Shown here: positions 1-12,990 of the stretch, one piece after another | Position numbering within the stretch: the stretch's first letter is position 1 | How the letters are laid out: the number at the start of each line of letters is the position of its first letter | Source: Ichthyophonus hoferi | Lineage: Eukaryota; Opisthokonta; Ichthyosporea; Ichthyophonida; Ichthyophonidae | Reading direction: 5' to 3' | Assembly: GCA_002751075.1 (NCBI GenBank) | Contig: NAOQ01000086.1 | Coordinates: 21,244 to 55,991, forward strand | Length of the DNA: 34,748 bases | Program-made: the position numbers and the translations under genes | The notes under the pieces: generated by a model | What the model saw: the letters and a program-made list of their open reading frames with translations, nothing else | Told to the model about the DNA's origin: nothing | The model's database searches: none

Positions 1-2089
1 TCAGTAAATCTGCCATCTTTTTTTTTGGTTTCTTTTTTTTTCTCACAAATTAGGTGGTGACACGGCACCAAGTATCTAGATTTGCCTTTTATAGGTTAGG
101 CAGAGTATACTGTACATATCCGATAGGTATGGGTGTACGTGCATATGTGCATATATGGACACATACATTCACATACAAATCCACATATGCAGACATGCCC
201 ATGATATATACCTGGACTATACTCTTATGACATGTATACCAAGACACATGTAGTACACGTAATTGTCGCATACATACTTCGAATACACGCGAAAAAATCA
301 TGAATACGTAAACGATCTCACTCAATACTTCATTAGTTGTATATATTAGGCTGGAATGGAACTTTGTGTAAGCCAATGTGCCTCTTTTTAGTTGAATGGG
401 AGACTTTTTTAAAAGAATAAGTAAACACAACAAGAGAGCAATTTGATGTAGAACTTTCTACGTTGCAGTCAACCGCTTTCACCTCCACCACATAATAAAT
501 GTTGATGACATACTAATACTTTATGATGCCTATTAGCTAAAACAAAATAGTTGCAATTTTTATAATTTCGGTTACACTATAGACAGTGTTCCTACATATG
601 CCATTTTCTTTTTTAAGTATACATACATGATTTGGGGCTTGAGGTACAATAGTAACTCGACGGCTCAACTAAGTTTTAAAAATTGGGTCAAGCTTGGGCT
701 TGAAAATGTAATGGATTGAACTGTAAAGAACTAAATGTTACGCCCATAGATCCCTAATCACATATTTCCAACCATCCTCCCACCTTCATCCACAAACCAA
801 AATTTAGTATCAAGATTAAATATTTGACTTCTATTAGCCAGGTTTATGAATTTATTGCCCAATAATGGACACTTTTACTCATTCATCATACATTATATAT
901 CATATTAAAAGCAATATTGAGGCAATCTAGATTTAATGTGTCGTGTACGCTCCATCACAATGTGATAGTTAGCCAATGAACACCTGACCCAATCTCGCTC
1001 CTAAATTACCCGGGCTATTAATTCACCAACTTCATGTTACTAGTGAATGTAGTGCATTAACTTATTTTTGTGTTATTATTTATTAATTTAAACAGAAAAT
1101 TATTTAGATTTGACTGCATACATTTTTTTATTTTTTAGCCCAACCTTTAAAAATTTACTTGTTAATTAAGCTATAGTCAACTGTTATTTAAGAAAACAAT
1201 AAACTGCATATGAATAAGCTACCTACCAAGACATTAAATATTTTATGAAATATAGAATTGAGAGTAACATATATGTCTAAAAGCGTTTCACACCTATGTT
1301 GAAAATATGGGATACACAATTTGGCCCTTTTTTATGAATTATAGTGCTCCAAATAACACCATAGCCCCCAGAATGAACCAAGTAAACTTATTTTAAACAG
1401 TCCCCCAATATCACAGGTTGCACTTTATCCGTAATTTTTATCCTGTAGTAGAATATCATGGCCTCATGGCCAAGTGAGCCATTCCGTGTGATTTTGTATA
1501 GGTTCAAAATTTAGATAAAGCCCAAATTTATCAGGAGATGAAAATCAGAATAAAACTATTAAGTCCAATTCTCCATTTGGGCCCTCTTGATTAATAACTT
1601 GTATACTAGTAAAAATAAAAACAACCCATAGCTCAAATGGAATATTCGTATGTATTTTTTTAAGTGGCCAACATTCAATTTGTTTGCTACTTTATATATA
1701 TATATATAAAATACCTCCCAAGCGCCAAAAAATACAATACAAATGCATACGCGCTAATCTTCTCGCCCTAATACAACCGTCAAAGTGATTTCCTAGATCT
1801 AGCGAGCTCTGAGGCCTGAGGCCTAGTATACATACAGTATATAGCATATCTAAGCCGTAACCATGTATAGTAATATATTCGAGGCAGATAACATGTACTG
1901 TATTAGCTTTTACTGTACCTATGATTTACATATATAGACTATCTTATTACATAGACTGTGAGGGTCTTTCGGTTATGTAGTCGTACATAGTGGTCCCAGT
2001 AGGGCTAATAAGTTCATCTTCTATCGTGGTACAGCAGGTGGACAGATTTCCTACTCTCAGGGGCCTTCCCATCTCATAATCCAACCACT
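1..2089. other. AT-rich intergenic spacer, no gene recognised
   Basis: The stretch is strongly AT-rich with only short unconvincing open frames. It holds a (TA)8 run at 1693-1708 and alternating purine-pyrimidine sequence around 100-260. I saw no protein similarity, no RNA gene and no transposon ends. The promoter and 5' UTR of the TGT gene that starts at 2090 should lie in its right part, but no TATA box or initiator can be pinned down with confidence. Confidence 0.5.
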
Positions 2090-4682
2090 ATGGCCCAACA
2101 TGTGTGTAAGGGCCTACGCTTCCGAGTTATACACCAATCAGCCATATCAAGGTTAGTTAGGGAAGTTAGTTAGAAGTCCGAGGCGGAACCCACTCATGGC
2201 TGATTAACAGACCCTCATAATGTAGGGCACGCGTTGGGTTGATTGAGACTCCTCATGGTACCATCGAAACTCCAAACTTTGTAGGTGTGGGGACCAACGG
2301 CACTATAAAAGGCTTGAATGCAGACCAAACTTTAAATACCGGACTCCAGATGATGTTTTGGTACGTATCAGTCAGAATATCCTGATCACTGGATTGGCTA
2401 AGCACCGGGGTTAATTGTTTTTCTCTTATCCAACCCATGTGAAGTTACTTAATAGTATTATCAAGCAAGCAACGGATAAAACAAAACAAAACAACTTTAT
2501 TAGATGTATTATTATTGGTAAACGAAAAATAAAGGAAACTAGTTAAAGTTACGTGCCAAAAGTTAGTTAGTGTTCTGTCCCTGTATATTTTCATTCTGTA
2601 TATACTTCATAGTTGTACCTGGCTTTATAAATGTGGCGTGCATATCAACGTGGTGCCCTGCCACCATATTTCATAACCTGAATGGGCCAATTAATTGACG
2701 GTAATATTTTGCTTCTTAAAGCGGAGATATAAACAAATATAATACAAAACATAAGAGTAATTTGTAAGTATAAAAAATGACAAGGTAGAACCAGGAGGGG
2801 GTGGAAAGTGCACTAATGCGAGGTCGACATCACAGCAATACCTACCATCTGTTGCTTCAACCTGGTCCTGATGTCATTGCAAAGGTAAGTAAATAGCAAT
2901 GGAAGCACTAGGCGAAAGCTCTGTTCACCAGACTGACCGGCATAAGCCCTGTCATAGGCCGGAGGACTGCATGCCTTCACAGGGTTCAAGCGACCAATTA
3001 TCACCGATTCTGGTGGCTTTCAGGTTAGGCTCTAATGACGCTGGTGTGGTCTGAGAGACTACATATATTAACCTGTATGAGCACAGATCTTTTCGTTGGC
3101 ATATGGAGAAAAAGACGATGAGCTCAAGGGTTGTCAGAAAGCTAGCCAAGAGCCTTCGCAAATAAAAAGAATCACTGAGAAAGGAGTGCTATTTCGATCC
3201 TATAGGTACAATTAAGTATTAGCCTTTTAGATAATGGAGTGAGGATGACTTAGTACGTATAACCGATCCCTTTATAATCCAAATAAACATAACACTAGCC
3301 TAACTAGCTCCTTTACTTGAATGAACCTGGTAGGTTGGAGTATTAGCACTGAAAAAGGTAATGTTGCAGGGATGGTAAGTCTGTTCTATTGACTCCAGAG
3401 AGTACAATACAGTGCCAGAAGGCCTTCAAGTCTGATATCATCATACCGCTGGATGAGCTTCCACCATATAGTATGGAGCCTGCCAAGTTAAGGTTAGGAT
3501 TAATTGGCTATTAGAGATGCAATGCAGGCTACCTCAACGCTAACTAGTGAGGTAGGAATGCACTGGATCGCACCCACCGATGGGAGCTAAGATCTTTGGA
3601 ACAACATCTGACTGATCCAGCCGAACAAGCTATATATTGTGTAAGTACTTGTCTATGGACAGCGGAAGGGAGAAAACATATATTAACGCATATACAGGTG
3701 GTGCATGGTGGCGTGGATAGGACCATGCGCAAGGAGAGTTTAGAGCTGCTGTGTAGTCATCCTTTTGATGGCGTGGCCATAGGTATGTGGCTGGAGGGTG
3801 GGCCAATGCATCTTAATTGGTATCAGCGTTTGCAGTAAGAATTTTCGGAAAAGAGAAAAGGAAGAAGTAAGGAGTACAGTGGGTGCGGCGTGAACTACCC
3901 AGACATATCTATTAGCAAAACACAACAAGGATCAAGACTAAAAAACAATAGCCATTAGCCTTTAGGTAGAAAATTGTGATATGTACGACCTTCCTTCATT
4001 TAATAGTAAAATGTTGAGAGGCTGAAGCCTACATGACCCTTACAGGAGGAAGTATTGGCAAGGACAGGTCTGAAATGGTAGAGATGTTAAACTATTTGGC
4101 CCCTATGCTACCACCAGAGAAGGTTGGTCTCATCTCATACTTGTACCCTGTCTCGTTCTATCTACTAACTCTATACTCCCAACAGCCAAGACATCTACTG
4201 GGCATTGGTGATCTAGACAGCTTAAACAGATTAATGCACTTGGGGTTTGACACTTTTGACTCAGCCTACCCCACCCGTTATGGCCGACATGGCAATGCCC
4301 TCACCAGGTAGGCCCTACAACCTAGAGCCAAAACTACTAACATATATCTATCTTGTCAAGCATCTGACTGTATAGCCCTACAGACAAGGACCCATCAAGC
4401 TCACATCTGTAACACAGAGCAACAACATGGATCCTATAGACAAGCTATGTAGTTGTTATACCTGTCAGACCACCAGGTAATGAGAGGAAGGTGTCATATT
4501 TGTGAAAGTTCACTATTGCAATGACAGATACTAACCGGATATTGTACAGTGTGGCCTATTTGCACCATCTATTTCGTTCATATGAGCTGACTGCCTACAC
4601 CTTGGCATCAATCCACAACCTACAATTCATGGTGGACTACTTTGCTGCAGTCAGAAAAAATATATTAAATAATAAGATATAG
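2090..4682 (+). CDS. tgt: Queuine/queuosine tRNA-ribosyltransferase (TGT), chlamydial/bacterial-type, 12 exons
   Basis: TGT exchanges guanine-34 of GUN-anticodon tRNAs for queuine or its precursor. Exons inferred from GT-AG sites and phase: 2090-2151, 2226-2360, 2836-2884, 2958-3023, 3087-3205, 3370-3470, 3552-3640, 3698-3782, 4046-4122, 4186-4307, 4384-4476, 4550-4682. They join without a frame break into 376 aa, the usual length for bacterial TGT. Visible motifs are TPHGTIETP near the N-terminus, FCNTYHLLLQPGPD, catalytic DSGGFQ (D99), VVHGG, AIGGS, LLGIGD, the nucleophile region FDSAYPTR (D286) and zinc ligands C324, C326, C329 and H355. Wording such as SRARVG, FCNTYHLL, IFSLAYG, PRHLLGIGDL and LTRQGPIK recalls chlamydial TGT rather than animal QTRT1. 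The exon at 3552 uses a weak acceptor (GTGAG) and leaves the segment after PPY a few residues short, so this boundary is the least certain. A poly(A) signal lies at 4869-4874. Confidence 0.93.
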
Positions 4683-4842
4683 ACTGGCTGGATGTAGGTG
4701 TTGGCCATCCAATTGCTGCCATGTCCACCACAGTTTTCAGGTTAGAACATATCTAATGTATGAATAGGGCCACACGATAGACACATAGGAGACAGACCCT
4801 AGTCAACACAAATCAATGAATGAAAAATAAGCAGTTGTAAAA

Positions 4843-4874
4843 TTTATTAGTTGTAGTAGGATAGAGAGAATAAA
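4843..4874. terminator. Back-to-back poly(A) signals of convergent TGT and NSUN4 genes
   Basis: AATAAA on the + strand at 4869-4874 follows the TGT stop by 187 bp. On the - strand AATAAA (TTTATT at 4843-4848) follows the NSUN4 stop by about 260 bp. If both are used, each transcript reads past the signal of the other and the two 3' UTRs overlap by some tens of bases. This is read from the sequence only; no transcript evidence is available. Confidence 0.45.
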
Positions 4875-5105
4875 ATCCAAAGAAAGTAAAAATAAACCTA
4901 CATATATAAAAGAATAACATGTAAGAAGGGGGTAGGCCAGCAGGAAGCCCTGTGCCACATATCCTAATATAGGTGGTCTCCGGCCAGGCAACCTCCCAAA
5001 ACAGCAATACAACTTTCCACCATATTGGGAACCATATTAATGCCTAGATGATACCCGACCTTAAAGCCAGTTTGTAGTTGTCCTGCCTTATCTAAGAGAG
5101 GGACC

Positions 5106-6335
5106 CTAGTCCTCGTCCGAATAGTCCTCGTCCTCCAGTACCGCCTCCTTCTCCATTACAGATATATAAAGGGGCCCACGCCCTTCTGCCGTGTCAGGCA
5201 ATACTATCCAACCTAATCTGGTGGCCTCGCCGAAAGGATATGCTGGTCGCACTAGACGAATTTGAAAGCGTTTAGATAGTCGTCTGACTACCTTTTCTAC
5301 CACCTCATCGTTCTCCACAGGGCTCAGTGCACAGGTACTATAGACTATCCTCCCTCCTACACGGCATGCCTTAATGGCTGCCTTTAATAGCCCGACCTGT
5401 CTGGTATGGTTGTGTGCTGGCCGTCTATTGGTCCACAGCTGTAGTTCCTGTTCGTCACGCAAGAGATGGCGCTCTGTGCTGCAGGGTGCATCTACCAAGA
5501 CCCTAGGATGGACAGTACAGCAGTCAGATATTTGCCAATAGATCCCTTATTACATATACCCCACCCACTTACCTGTCATATACCCCTTGGTCATGTCGGG
5601 GCCATCTAGTTGCATCATATCCTGTTACTGTTACCCTCTTCCTTACGTCCTCTGAAAAGTAGTCCTTTAAGACCTGTGTCCCACGCGTTAACATCAATGC
5701 ACCCTCCTGAAGCCCTGTACAGGACAATGCAGCAATATACTACCTCGTGATTATGCATACAACAAGTACATAAGATATAAATCGTGTTGATACACGATAT
5801 ACAGACATACCTGGGTAAGGCGGCGACGTCTATCAGGAGAGGGATCATTGGAAGTAAGGGTGCCCGTGCCACCAGCAATAAATTGCATCATGGCAAAGGA
5901 CTTTCCCCCTGGGGCTGCACACATATCTAGTACATTGTGGTAAGGTTGGATCTGTAAGGCCTGGGGAGCGAGCAAACTGGCCGCATCCAAGCAATAATAT
6001 AACAGTAAACCGTTACGATCCCTTACAGGTGGAGGGAAACGTGTCTGTTCGCCTGTGAGAGCAACTACCCTAAACACCAAGTCCGGTACCTCAGTGGCGT
6101 TCAAAAGGCTAGAATGCCAGGTAGAAACATCTTCAGCTGCTGCTGTGGAGTTTATGACCGCACACGGGTGAGTCTCAGGAAGTAGAGCTTGGTACAGGGT
6201 AGGCCATCTATCACCATAGTAGTTACTGTAGAAGCTGTTGAACGATTGCAGCACTGCCTCACGTGCTAACCGCTCTTTTTCTTTTTTTTTGGTCTGTGAC
6301 CGGCTCTCTACAGGAGCACGACGGCGGTTGCTCAT
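5106..6335 (-). CDS. NSUN4: NSUN4-like RNA 5-methylcytosine methyltransferase, 3 exons
   Basis: This is an S-adenosylmethionine-dependent RNA m5C methyltransferase of the NOL1/NOP2/Sun family. Exons on the - strand are 6335-5811, 5673-5573 and 5502-5106, giving 340 aa. Visible motifs are the SAM-binding CAAPGGK (139-145), motif IV DAPCST with C216, and motif VI YSTC with the catalytic C266. The N-terminal half (GDRWPTLYQALL, TRFPPP, YYCLDAASLL, SNDPSP) fits NSUN4 better than NSUN3. Human NSUN4 methylates mitochondrial 12S rRNA and works with MTERF4 in mitoribosome assembly. The basic N-terminus (MSNRRR, then a KKKEKER stretch) could serve import but is not a classic presequence. The start was set at the first ATG, 6335; the frame is open a little further upstream without an ATG. 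The two introns are 137 and 70 bp, both GT-AG. The gene converges on TGT. Confidence 0.92.
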
Positions 6336-7941
6336 CCTACTAGTAAGGCCAAGCAACCAACTGGACTAACAGAACTGAAAATAAAATAAAGTTTCTATTA
6401 GAAGGGTTCACAGGAAAATCAATAAAATGACCTGCACGTGCATGTATTGTTGACATACTAATAGTGTAAGATTGTATTATTAGGGTATTATATTATATTA
6501 TATTATAGTATATTTTCTCTGTTATATTACATTATTCCATATCTTATGTTTTCATTATTCAACGCAATCAGGGCTTTGTAAGCAAGGCATTTTATTTATT
6601 TATTTGTCATAAATGCGGTGATAGGACTGAGAGCGTTTAGTTTGTAGGAGTCCACGGCGATTATTAGTATAATAGATACAAATATACAGAATAGCTATAG
6701 TTTATTCTTATCATTGAACTTGCGTTTCAATATTACAAGCATTTCTTGCATAAATTATTTCATTGACAATTTTAATATTAATATGTTTAACTTTTTTTTT
6801 GTTTACAGAGGACTAGATCAAAACCAGTGTCTTTCTTATATAATGGTACAAGCTGCACTCCCCGCCATGTACCCAAATCAATTCCAAGCTTTATTGCTCT
6901 AACTTCAGTCATCGAGTATTTATGAAGATAGATGGATCAAGGAATTCTTTGTTTATATCAATCTATTGCATATATTTAGTATATCGTGTATTATACTGTA
7001 AAAGGACACTGGTACCTGATGGGCACTGGCCTGTCTTTTATTATATGGCACTGACTAAGAAAAGGATTTTATCTGAAGATATTCTAACTAGTCCAATAAC
7101 TAATTTAATAATCATGACCGGAATTAGTGGTATAAAGCATTGTAAATTGATGACTATTTATATTGTCTTTTGAAAGTAGTTACATTGCACATCAAGTATA
7201 TGACAAATATTTGCTTATTATTCAAATCTACCCAAGTTGTCATGTGATTGGTTGCTGTAAAAGACTTGCAGGCAGTTTAGTCTGGAGCGACAATGATGCC
7301 TAACAAAACTAGTGTCACGATTGACCAGACCTCTTTATACTACCACCGTAGTGTCATTCATCCATTACCAGGTCTGGGGTATAGTATAGTAGACTTTCGT
7401 ACAGCAGTCCCAATCATACACATCAGTAATCATTGATGTATTAGACCAGTGCTACTTAACGGTAATAATAGAATATAAAATAGGTTAGGAGCTAACAAAT
7501 AACAATGTGTTGGAGTCACTAGATAACTTTTTTAAAAGCGGTGTCTCTGGTACAAGGTTTGCTTGATGCTGAGAGAGACTTTTATTTTAAGAATATTTGG
7601 TGGGTATAACCCAAAAACTGTATTATTAAAATACCACAGGGGGAGCGGAAGGTTTTTTAAGCATATTTTTAACAATCATTTCTTGTATATACTTGATGCT
7701 TACAAACATTGATATAAACTAATCTAGTTGGCTTCATCAATACGCTCCAAATACTCTTTTTCACCACCTACAGGTAACCGTCTTTAGTAAGTTCTTATAC
7801 AGGTTTGTATGAAAAGAAAAAGATTAAAATTATCTTATTTATCTTGAAACAAATTACCAGCCACAAATTATAATTATTACCTATCCATATTTAATTGTGG
7901 TTCTAGGATACTTTTCGTAGTGAGCGTATCACGTGATGGGC
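6336..7941. other. AT-rich spacer with one isolated strong 3' splice-site-like sequence
   Basis: The stretch lies between the NSUN4 start and the GT31 stop. It holds four TATTA units at 6486-6505. A long pyrimidine run ending in ACAG at about 6791-6809 looks like a good splice acceptor, followed by about 100 bp open in two + frames, but I recognise no protein. An open frame at 6922-7173 (83 aa, ATG start) is AT-rich and unrecognised. A possible AATAAA for the GT31 gene lies at 7581-7586 on the - strand. Confidence 0.35.
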
Positions 7942-10900
7942 TTAATCATTCCATAGGGAGGGCACTAATTCTACCCCTGTCTGTAGTTGATACACCCATT
8001 GGTAGCCACGAGAGATGTTGTGTTGGGTAGACAGAACTGCCCTACACATGAAGACACGACCAGCTGTGAACCCAATAGCCTGCCGCACAATGCGAGGTCG
8101 ATCGTGTAGTTGACACAGGTTATCTGGGGTAAGCACCCAGCCTACACACACAGCATTCACCTCACAGACCCTAGCACAATCACTGGGCCGAAGCAGGCGA
8201 AGAGAATGGAATGGTTGACCAACCAGAGTGTGGTCTGCAGAACGCCATATGGTGTCATTGTGGTCTGACGTGTCCCCAGCCAATTGAAGGGTACGCAGAT
8301 ATCCCATGTCCACAACCTGGCCTAGTCTTTGTGCCTGCGTCTCCGCCTGAAAAATAAATAGTGTCCCCTTTTAGCAACATAACCACACCTGCAATTACAA
8401 CATCATCATCACAAAATAATCAGGAGGAGCAGGAAAGACGAAGAAGATGTAGGAAGCTAGCAACATGCATTGGCTTATAGATTCGATTTTATAAATATGT
8501 AGACTTTGCAAAGGCACAACTGCATCCATTAATAGAGCGCAGAAGCACACATAATGTGTACACACATATATCCATTCAAGGCTCCTTTAACAAATGCTAA
8601 TCAATCTCTTTATACATGCATTAACATATGCGGCTAGATACCAATACAGAGAAACCTCGGTTAAAATACTTGGGTAGATTGGTGAAATTTTCATATCACT
8701 TTATCTCCTTAGTATAAACTGAAATTGTCTGTTTCATCCCTCAAAACTTACATAAATCACGAGAGCATAAGAGAGGCACTACAAAGATGACCTTACTAAT
8801 GTAGGCAGAGCATTAATCTAATACCTGATATATAGCCAGTAGCTGATGGGGAGTCATCTTGTGGTGAGTGACGGGTCGGGTGCATGGATTTACTGCGGGC
8901 CAGCGAGGTCCACCAACAAGATTGTTGGGGAGCCTAAAATTAAAACTGTCATATGGAGTCAGGTAGATGTCATGATCGCGTAGACACAGTGACACCCGTA
9001 CATCCCCAAACATACAACGTTGATATTTCTTAGCACATACGTCAATGTTGGTGGCGTTAGAAAATATATTCTGTAGAGTATTGTTACTGTCAGTATGTAT
9101 TCGAGTGAAAAATATAAATTCCAGGAAGCCCTAGTTGTAAGTTTCTTATTCTGATTATTGCACAATTGCTTTACGTCTATAAATACGAGGGTGTGACATC
9201 AAGGTGAATTGATGATGGGACCACCTCAGAAACCTTTACTACAATTATAGGTTTCTGGTATAGAATCTTAGTAAGATACAAATATGAAAACATAATTCAA
9301 GAGTCACACATACTGTATAGTCTCCACAATAGTAATCAACATAAATTGCCCCAATAAGTTTGAGAAGTCATGCATTTATCGTGTGAATGAAAATGAATGA
9401 TCCAGTCCATTTTACACAAACAGGAATTAAAAATATATGTCTAGTAGTGTAGATTAAGGATTAATTGCTAACCAATCACAACCAAGCATGGTGTCTCTTC
9501 AGCAACTATTTGGAGTTGATCCTCTAGGCTAGGGCCTATCTATGGATATACTATTAAATATTAAATCACTGCTGCCTCGCCATTCTAGACTAATTATTTC
9601 CAAGATGTTAATCTAAAGCAACACCATTAAAAATTTATCCAAAAAGGTTGCTAGAAAAGTTTATTTCTGTGTATTAACTCGACTGGCAAACAGTAGCTAT
9701 TTAAAGACAACCAAACATTACTTTTCGTTTGCCCTAAATAAGAAAATGCGCCACAAGACAATACCCTGGAAAATATATACCATATGTACATGTATACATG
9801 TCGTATTTTAAGGGTTAATGAGTTCTGTCATTTGAAGGTTGGGGAGAGATTTCTCCGGGTTTGTATTCATAAAACAGAAAGGCATTTAGGGCTTCATGCT
9901 GTGCTTTCAACTTAAAAGTGACATACTAGTAGAGCAATACTCCTCATTCTATTACATCGTTATATTACCGTTCTATTTTTATAGAGACATACACCAACAT
10001 ATTACAGATTGATAGTTAGTTAAAAATTATAAAACAACATATTTATTATTAATAATCAATAACCTAATAACTCCAAAAGATATACAAAAAAATCACTTCT
10101 TCATTTACATCTAAATCCTGTTTTTGTCAATATAATCGCACTACCACTTCCGTAAAACGAATCTCATTAATAAGACACCCATAGAGTATCAGGCTATTAC
10201 CTTCATGATGGCCCCGGACAATAGAATACCCGCCCCTCCATGAGCAAAGCGTGGTCCTTGACCATACTCAGTCACATTATCACAACCTATAAACTTGGTG
10301 CCCGCTCCAATATATTGAGGCTTTAGGGGATCTTTGTTGGCCATGAAATGCACCAAGTTATCGACATACACGTATGTGTCATCGTCAACCATTAGATACC
10401 AATCGGCATCTGGAAATGTTTTATATAGTAGACTGAATCCTGATTGAACAGCCCTTGTTATTCCCCTCTTGTTCATTTATGTTTAATCCCCCACCCACCC
10501 TCAACCGCATACCTGGCAAATTCTTGAATGCGTCGTTTTTCCAGCCATCCGTGTCCTCAATGATTTTAGCCTTATTGAGAGACATCTTGGGCACATGCAC
10601 ACCACTCTGGCCTGTAATGACATCATGTACGACTAGGCCCCCCATCTTCTCATTATGGTCGCCAATTACTAACACATTTTCGAAGTGACGCAACCAAGTG
10701 TGTTGAATAATAGGCAAACGCACCGACATGACCTCTCCACCTGTCTTGAGCGCCACGGCAAAAGTTGAAAGCAATTTTTTACGGTCAGACTTAAGTCTTT
10801 CAACAGAATTATTAGTGATTGCCTCTCTTTCCTTTTGTGCTTTGAATGGGATAGCCTCATTGTCACTATCTGGTGTTGCTTTGTACGACAGGCCGAAATT

Positions 10901-11062
10901 ACCAAACCAGTTCTGGTTATAAGCATCATCAGGTAGTAGATCACTTAACAGATGAAAGCACAAGATCAGTAAGGGCACGAGCCGTACTAGGGTCCAGGCA
11001 ATATTCCCGCACAGAGAAGATCGCCTGCTGCTATTTTCCTGTTTATTATTTTCTGAGTTCAT
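7942..11062 (-). CDS. Fringe-like GT31 glycosyltransferase with C-terminal PAN/Apple-like module, 4 exons
   Basis: This is a predicted Golgi type II membrane glycosyltransferase. Exons on the - strand are 11062-10513, 10439-10201, 9070-8825 and 8346-7942, which join in phase into 479 aa. A short cytosolic tail precedes one hydrophobic anchor at about residues 21-43. The catalytic region has EDTDGWKNDAFKNLP, DADWYLMVDDDTYV (DDD metal site 202-204) and FAHGGAGILLS (248-258). After the long third intron (1,130 bp) come MFGDVRVSLCLRD and RPVTHHKMTP, which match the C-terminal part of fungal Fringe-like GT31 enzymes. The last exon has cysteines at 402, 406, 412, 423 and 446 in a C-x3-C-x5-C-x10-C pattern typical of PAN modules. 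N-glycosylation sites are present. The first intron uses CAATCAG at 10440 as acceptor; nearer AGs would break the frame. Acceptor substrate and linkage cannot be told from sequence. Confidence 0.85.
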
Positions 11063-12990
11063 AGTAACGACTTAAGATTTTAGGCAATATATTTATGTTC
11101 AATTTTACTAGTCTACTATTACAGTGGGTGTAAGGCAAGGTAAAGGTAAGGCTTGGTATATAAGGTTTCCACCGCAATCTCCTGTACGTTTCTTTAGATT
11201 CTTAACAGCATGGGAGTATACACCACCTTGCCTTAGTTATATTTTCTCTATGTATTCCTTCTCACGTCCTACGTAGTACCTCCTACAAGCTGGCTCCTGT
11301 TTATGTCACAATGTAGCACATAAAATACACGGCTTCCTATTGATCAGAACATAATGTATTGATACGCTATTGGCCGTATTTTATCCAGGCTGCAATAAAC
11401 CCATTGACCAATGATAAAAAGCCCAGCCAATTGATTTGCCCGGCCTATTCATTAGATTACAGTCGCCCATACGGTTCATATATATATATATATACCACCA
11501 ACAACGACTACAACATATTGTAATGTACCGATCATGATAAAAAAATAGTCACTTATAACTTATTTTAATTGACAGGTCAAATATAAGAATGTGCCAACTA
11601 TTATAGGATCATACTATCTTTTATTAGACTCTTGTCTTGAGCGATGTTCTTGAAAATGTACACATTTCATGGCCCAGTTCTATGGTTTACCTACTAGAAT
11701 TAGGCAACTTATATAGGCCACCTTATATAAAAACAATCATGGAGTTATATACTAAACATGATATAAAAGATCTTTTAAGTGTGAAAATTGTTGGAGTAAT
11801 ATCACAAATCAGAGGGTTAACGACTAATTACAAGGTCACCAGACACCCAGTTTACTCATAAATGCTATAAATAAAAGATGGCTATTTTTTATATATGTTC
11901 AATGGCCAATATCAGTGGACCCAATACATTCACTTTATTTTATAATAATTTGTTTTAACAACTGCTTAAGTTGCTATCATATAAGTAATAATATGAAATT
12001 ATAGCAGGCTTAAGGCTGGGCAGATGAACGGTATTTACTAAGTGGGAATCCAATAGCAGATGTTCAACTTAAGGCATACTTCCCATGTATGTACAGTAAA
12101 TCACACAATTTTAGTATGATACTAAGGATTTCAATATAGCAAAAGAGCAAAAAAAAAATCTGTATAGAGAAAAATAGATATATAAAGACAAATACAATGA
12201 GAAGAGAGCTAATTATGACACTAGATGGTGTAATTTATTTTAAACTAACAAAGAAATGGACACCAAATCAACACCAATAGGTACGAATAGATCAAACTTC
12301 GAGCTTTAAATGTTTGATAACATGCTATCAGCAATCTACCAGTCTTACCAACCTGGTAATAATTCGTTTCTTTGAAATCGTATGAGGAAATGTGCATTTC
12401 AAGTTATATTGTAGTCTTGATGCAGCTCAAAGTCAATACAGCACCTCTTAAACAAATTTCCCAGGGGTATCATGGTTAATGAGCGGTAGCACACCACAGT
12501 CAGGTCAAAGATTCAAGATAAATAATGCATAGGTGTCTACAGAGTTAATAACTAGCCAGCCATCCATATTGGTCAACATCAAGCCTAGGTATCTTAAGTA
12601 ATACAAGCATTGATATTTTGAACAAGCATCGTTTTACTATAATAAAGGTTATCTAGGTACTGCTACTCATACACCAGTAAAGACCTTCATCGTACTATTA
12701 AAGTAGCTGTCTGTTTCCTATTGGAGTATATTCTTTCCTCAACAATCAGAGTTAACTACTGTGACAGCACTGTCTTATAGGACGAAGGAGCTGCCAGAAA
12801 AAGCCCTTTTGGTTTTTTTGTTAGATATCCGCGTTGCTCTATGCTCTATGATATGAAAATTGAATGGATGTTGAGTGTCCTGGTCAATCTTTCATAGTAA
12901 TAAACGAATACAATCCAAGATTATACAAGTAGAACATAGTTGGGCATAAACAATTCAAATGATTAACATGTATACACAATTAAAAAAATT
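11063..12990. other. AT-rich intergenic spacer
   Basis: This is the 5' flank of the GT31 gene. A (TA)n run lies at 11478-11494. A 74-codon open frame at 11637-11861 has no good start and no recognisable similarity. A short segment after an AG at about 12780 (DEGAARKSPF in one frame) is too short to call. I saw no RNA gene or transposon. Confidence 0.4.

Noticed and set aside
89-433. A 114-codon - strand frame at the window start
   Set aside because: Begins at TTG, lies in alternating AT-rich sequence and shows no family features.
7724-7767. Possible - strand terminal exon ending EYLERIDEAN
   Set aside because: Looks protein-like with an acceptor, but no upstream exon of matching phase was found; the GT31 gene already has a stop upstream of it.
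9310-9375. Possible extra GT31 exon (LIGAIYVDYYCGDY) in its third intron
   Set aside because: Open and cysteine-containing, but no AG acceptor exists between the preceding stop and the segment, and the flanking exons already join in phase.
11637-11861. A 74-codon + strand frame
   Set aside because: No ATG, AT-rich, no similarity; not enough to call a gene or element remnant.
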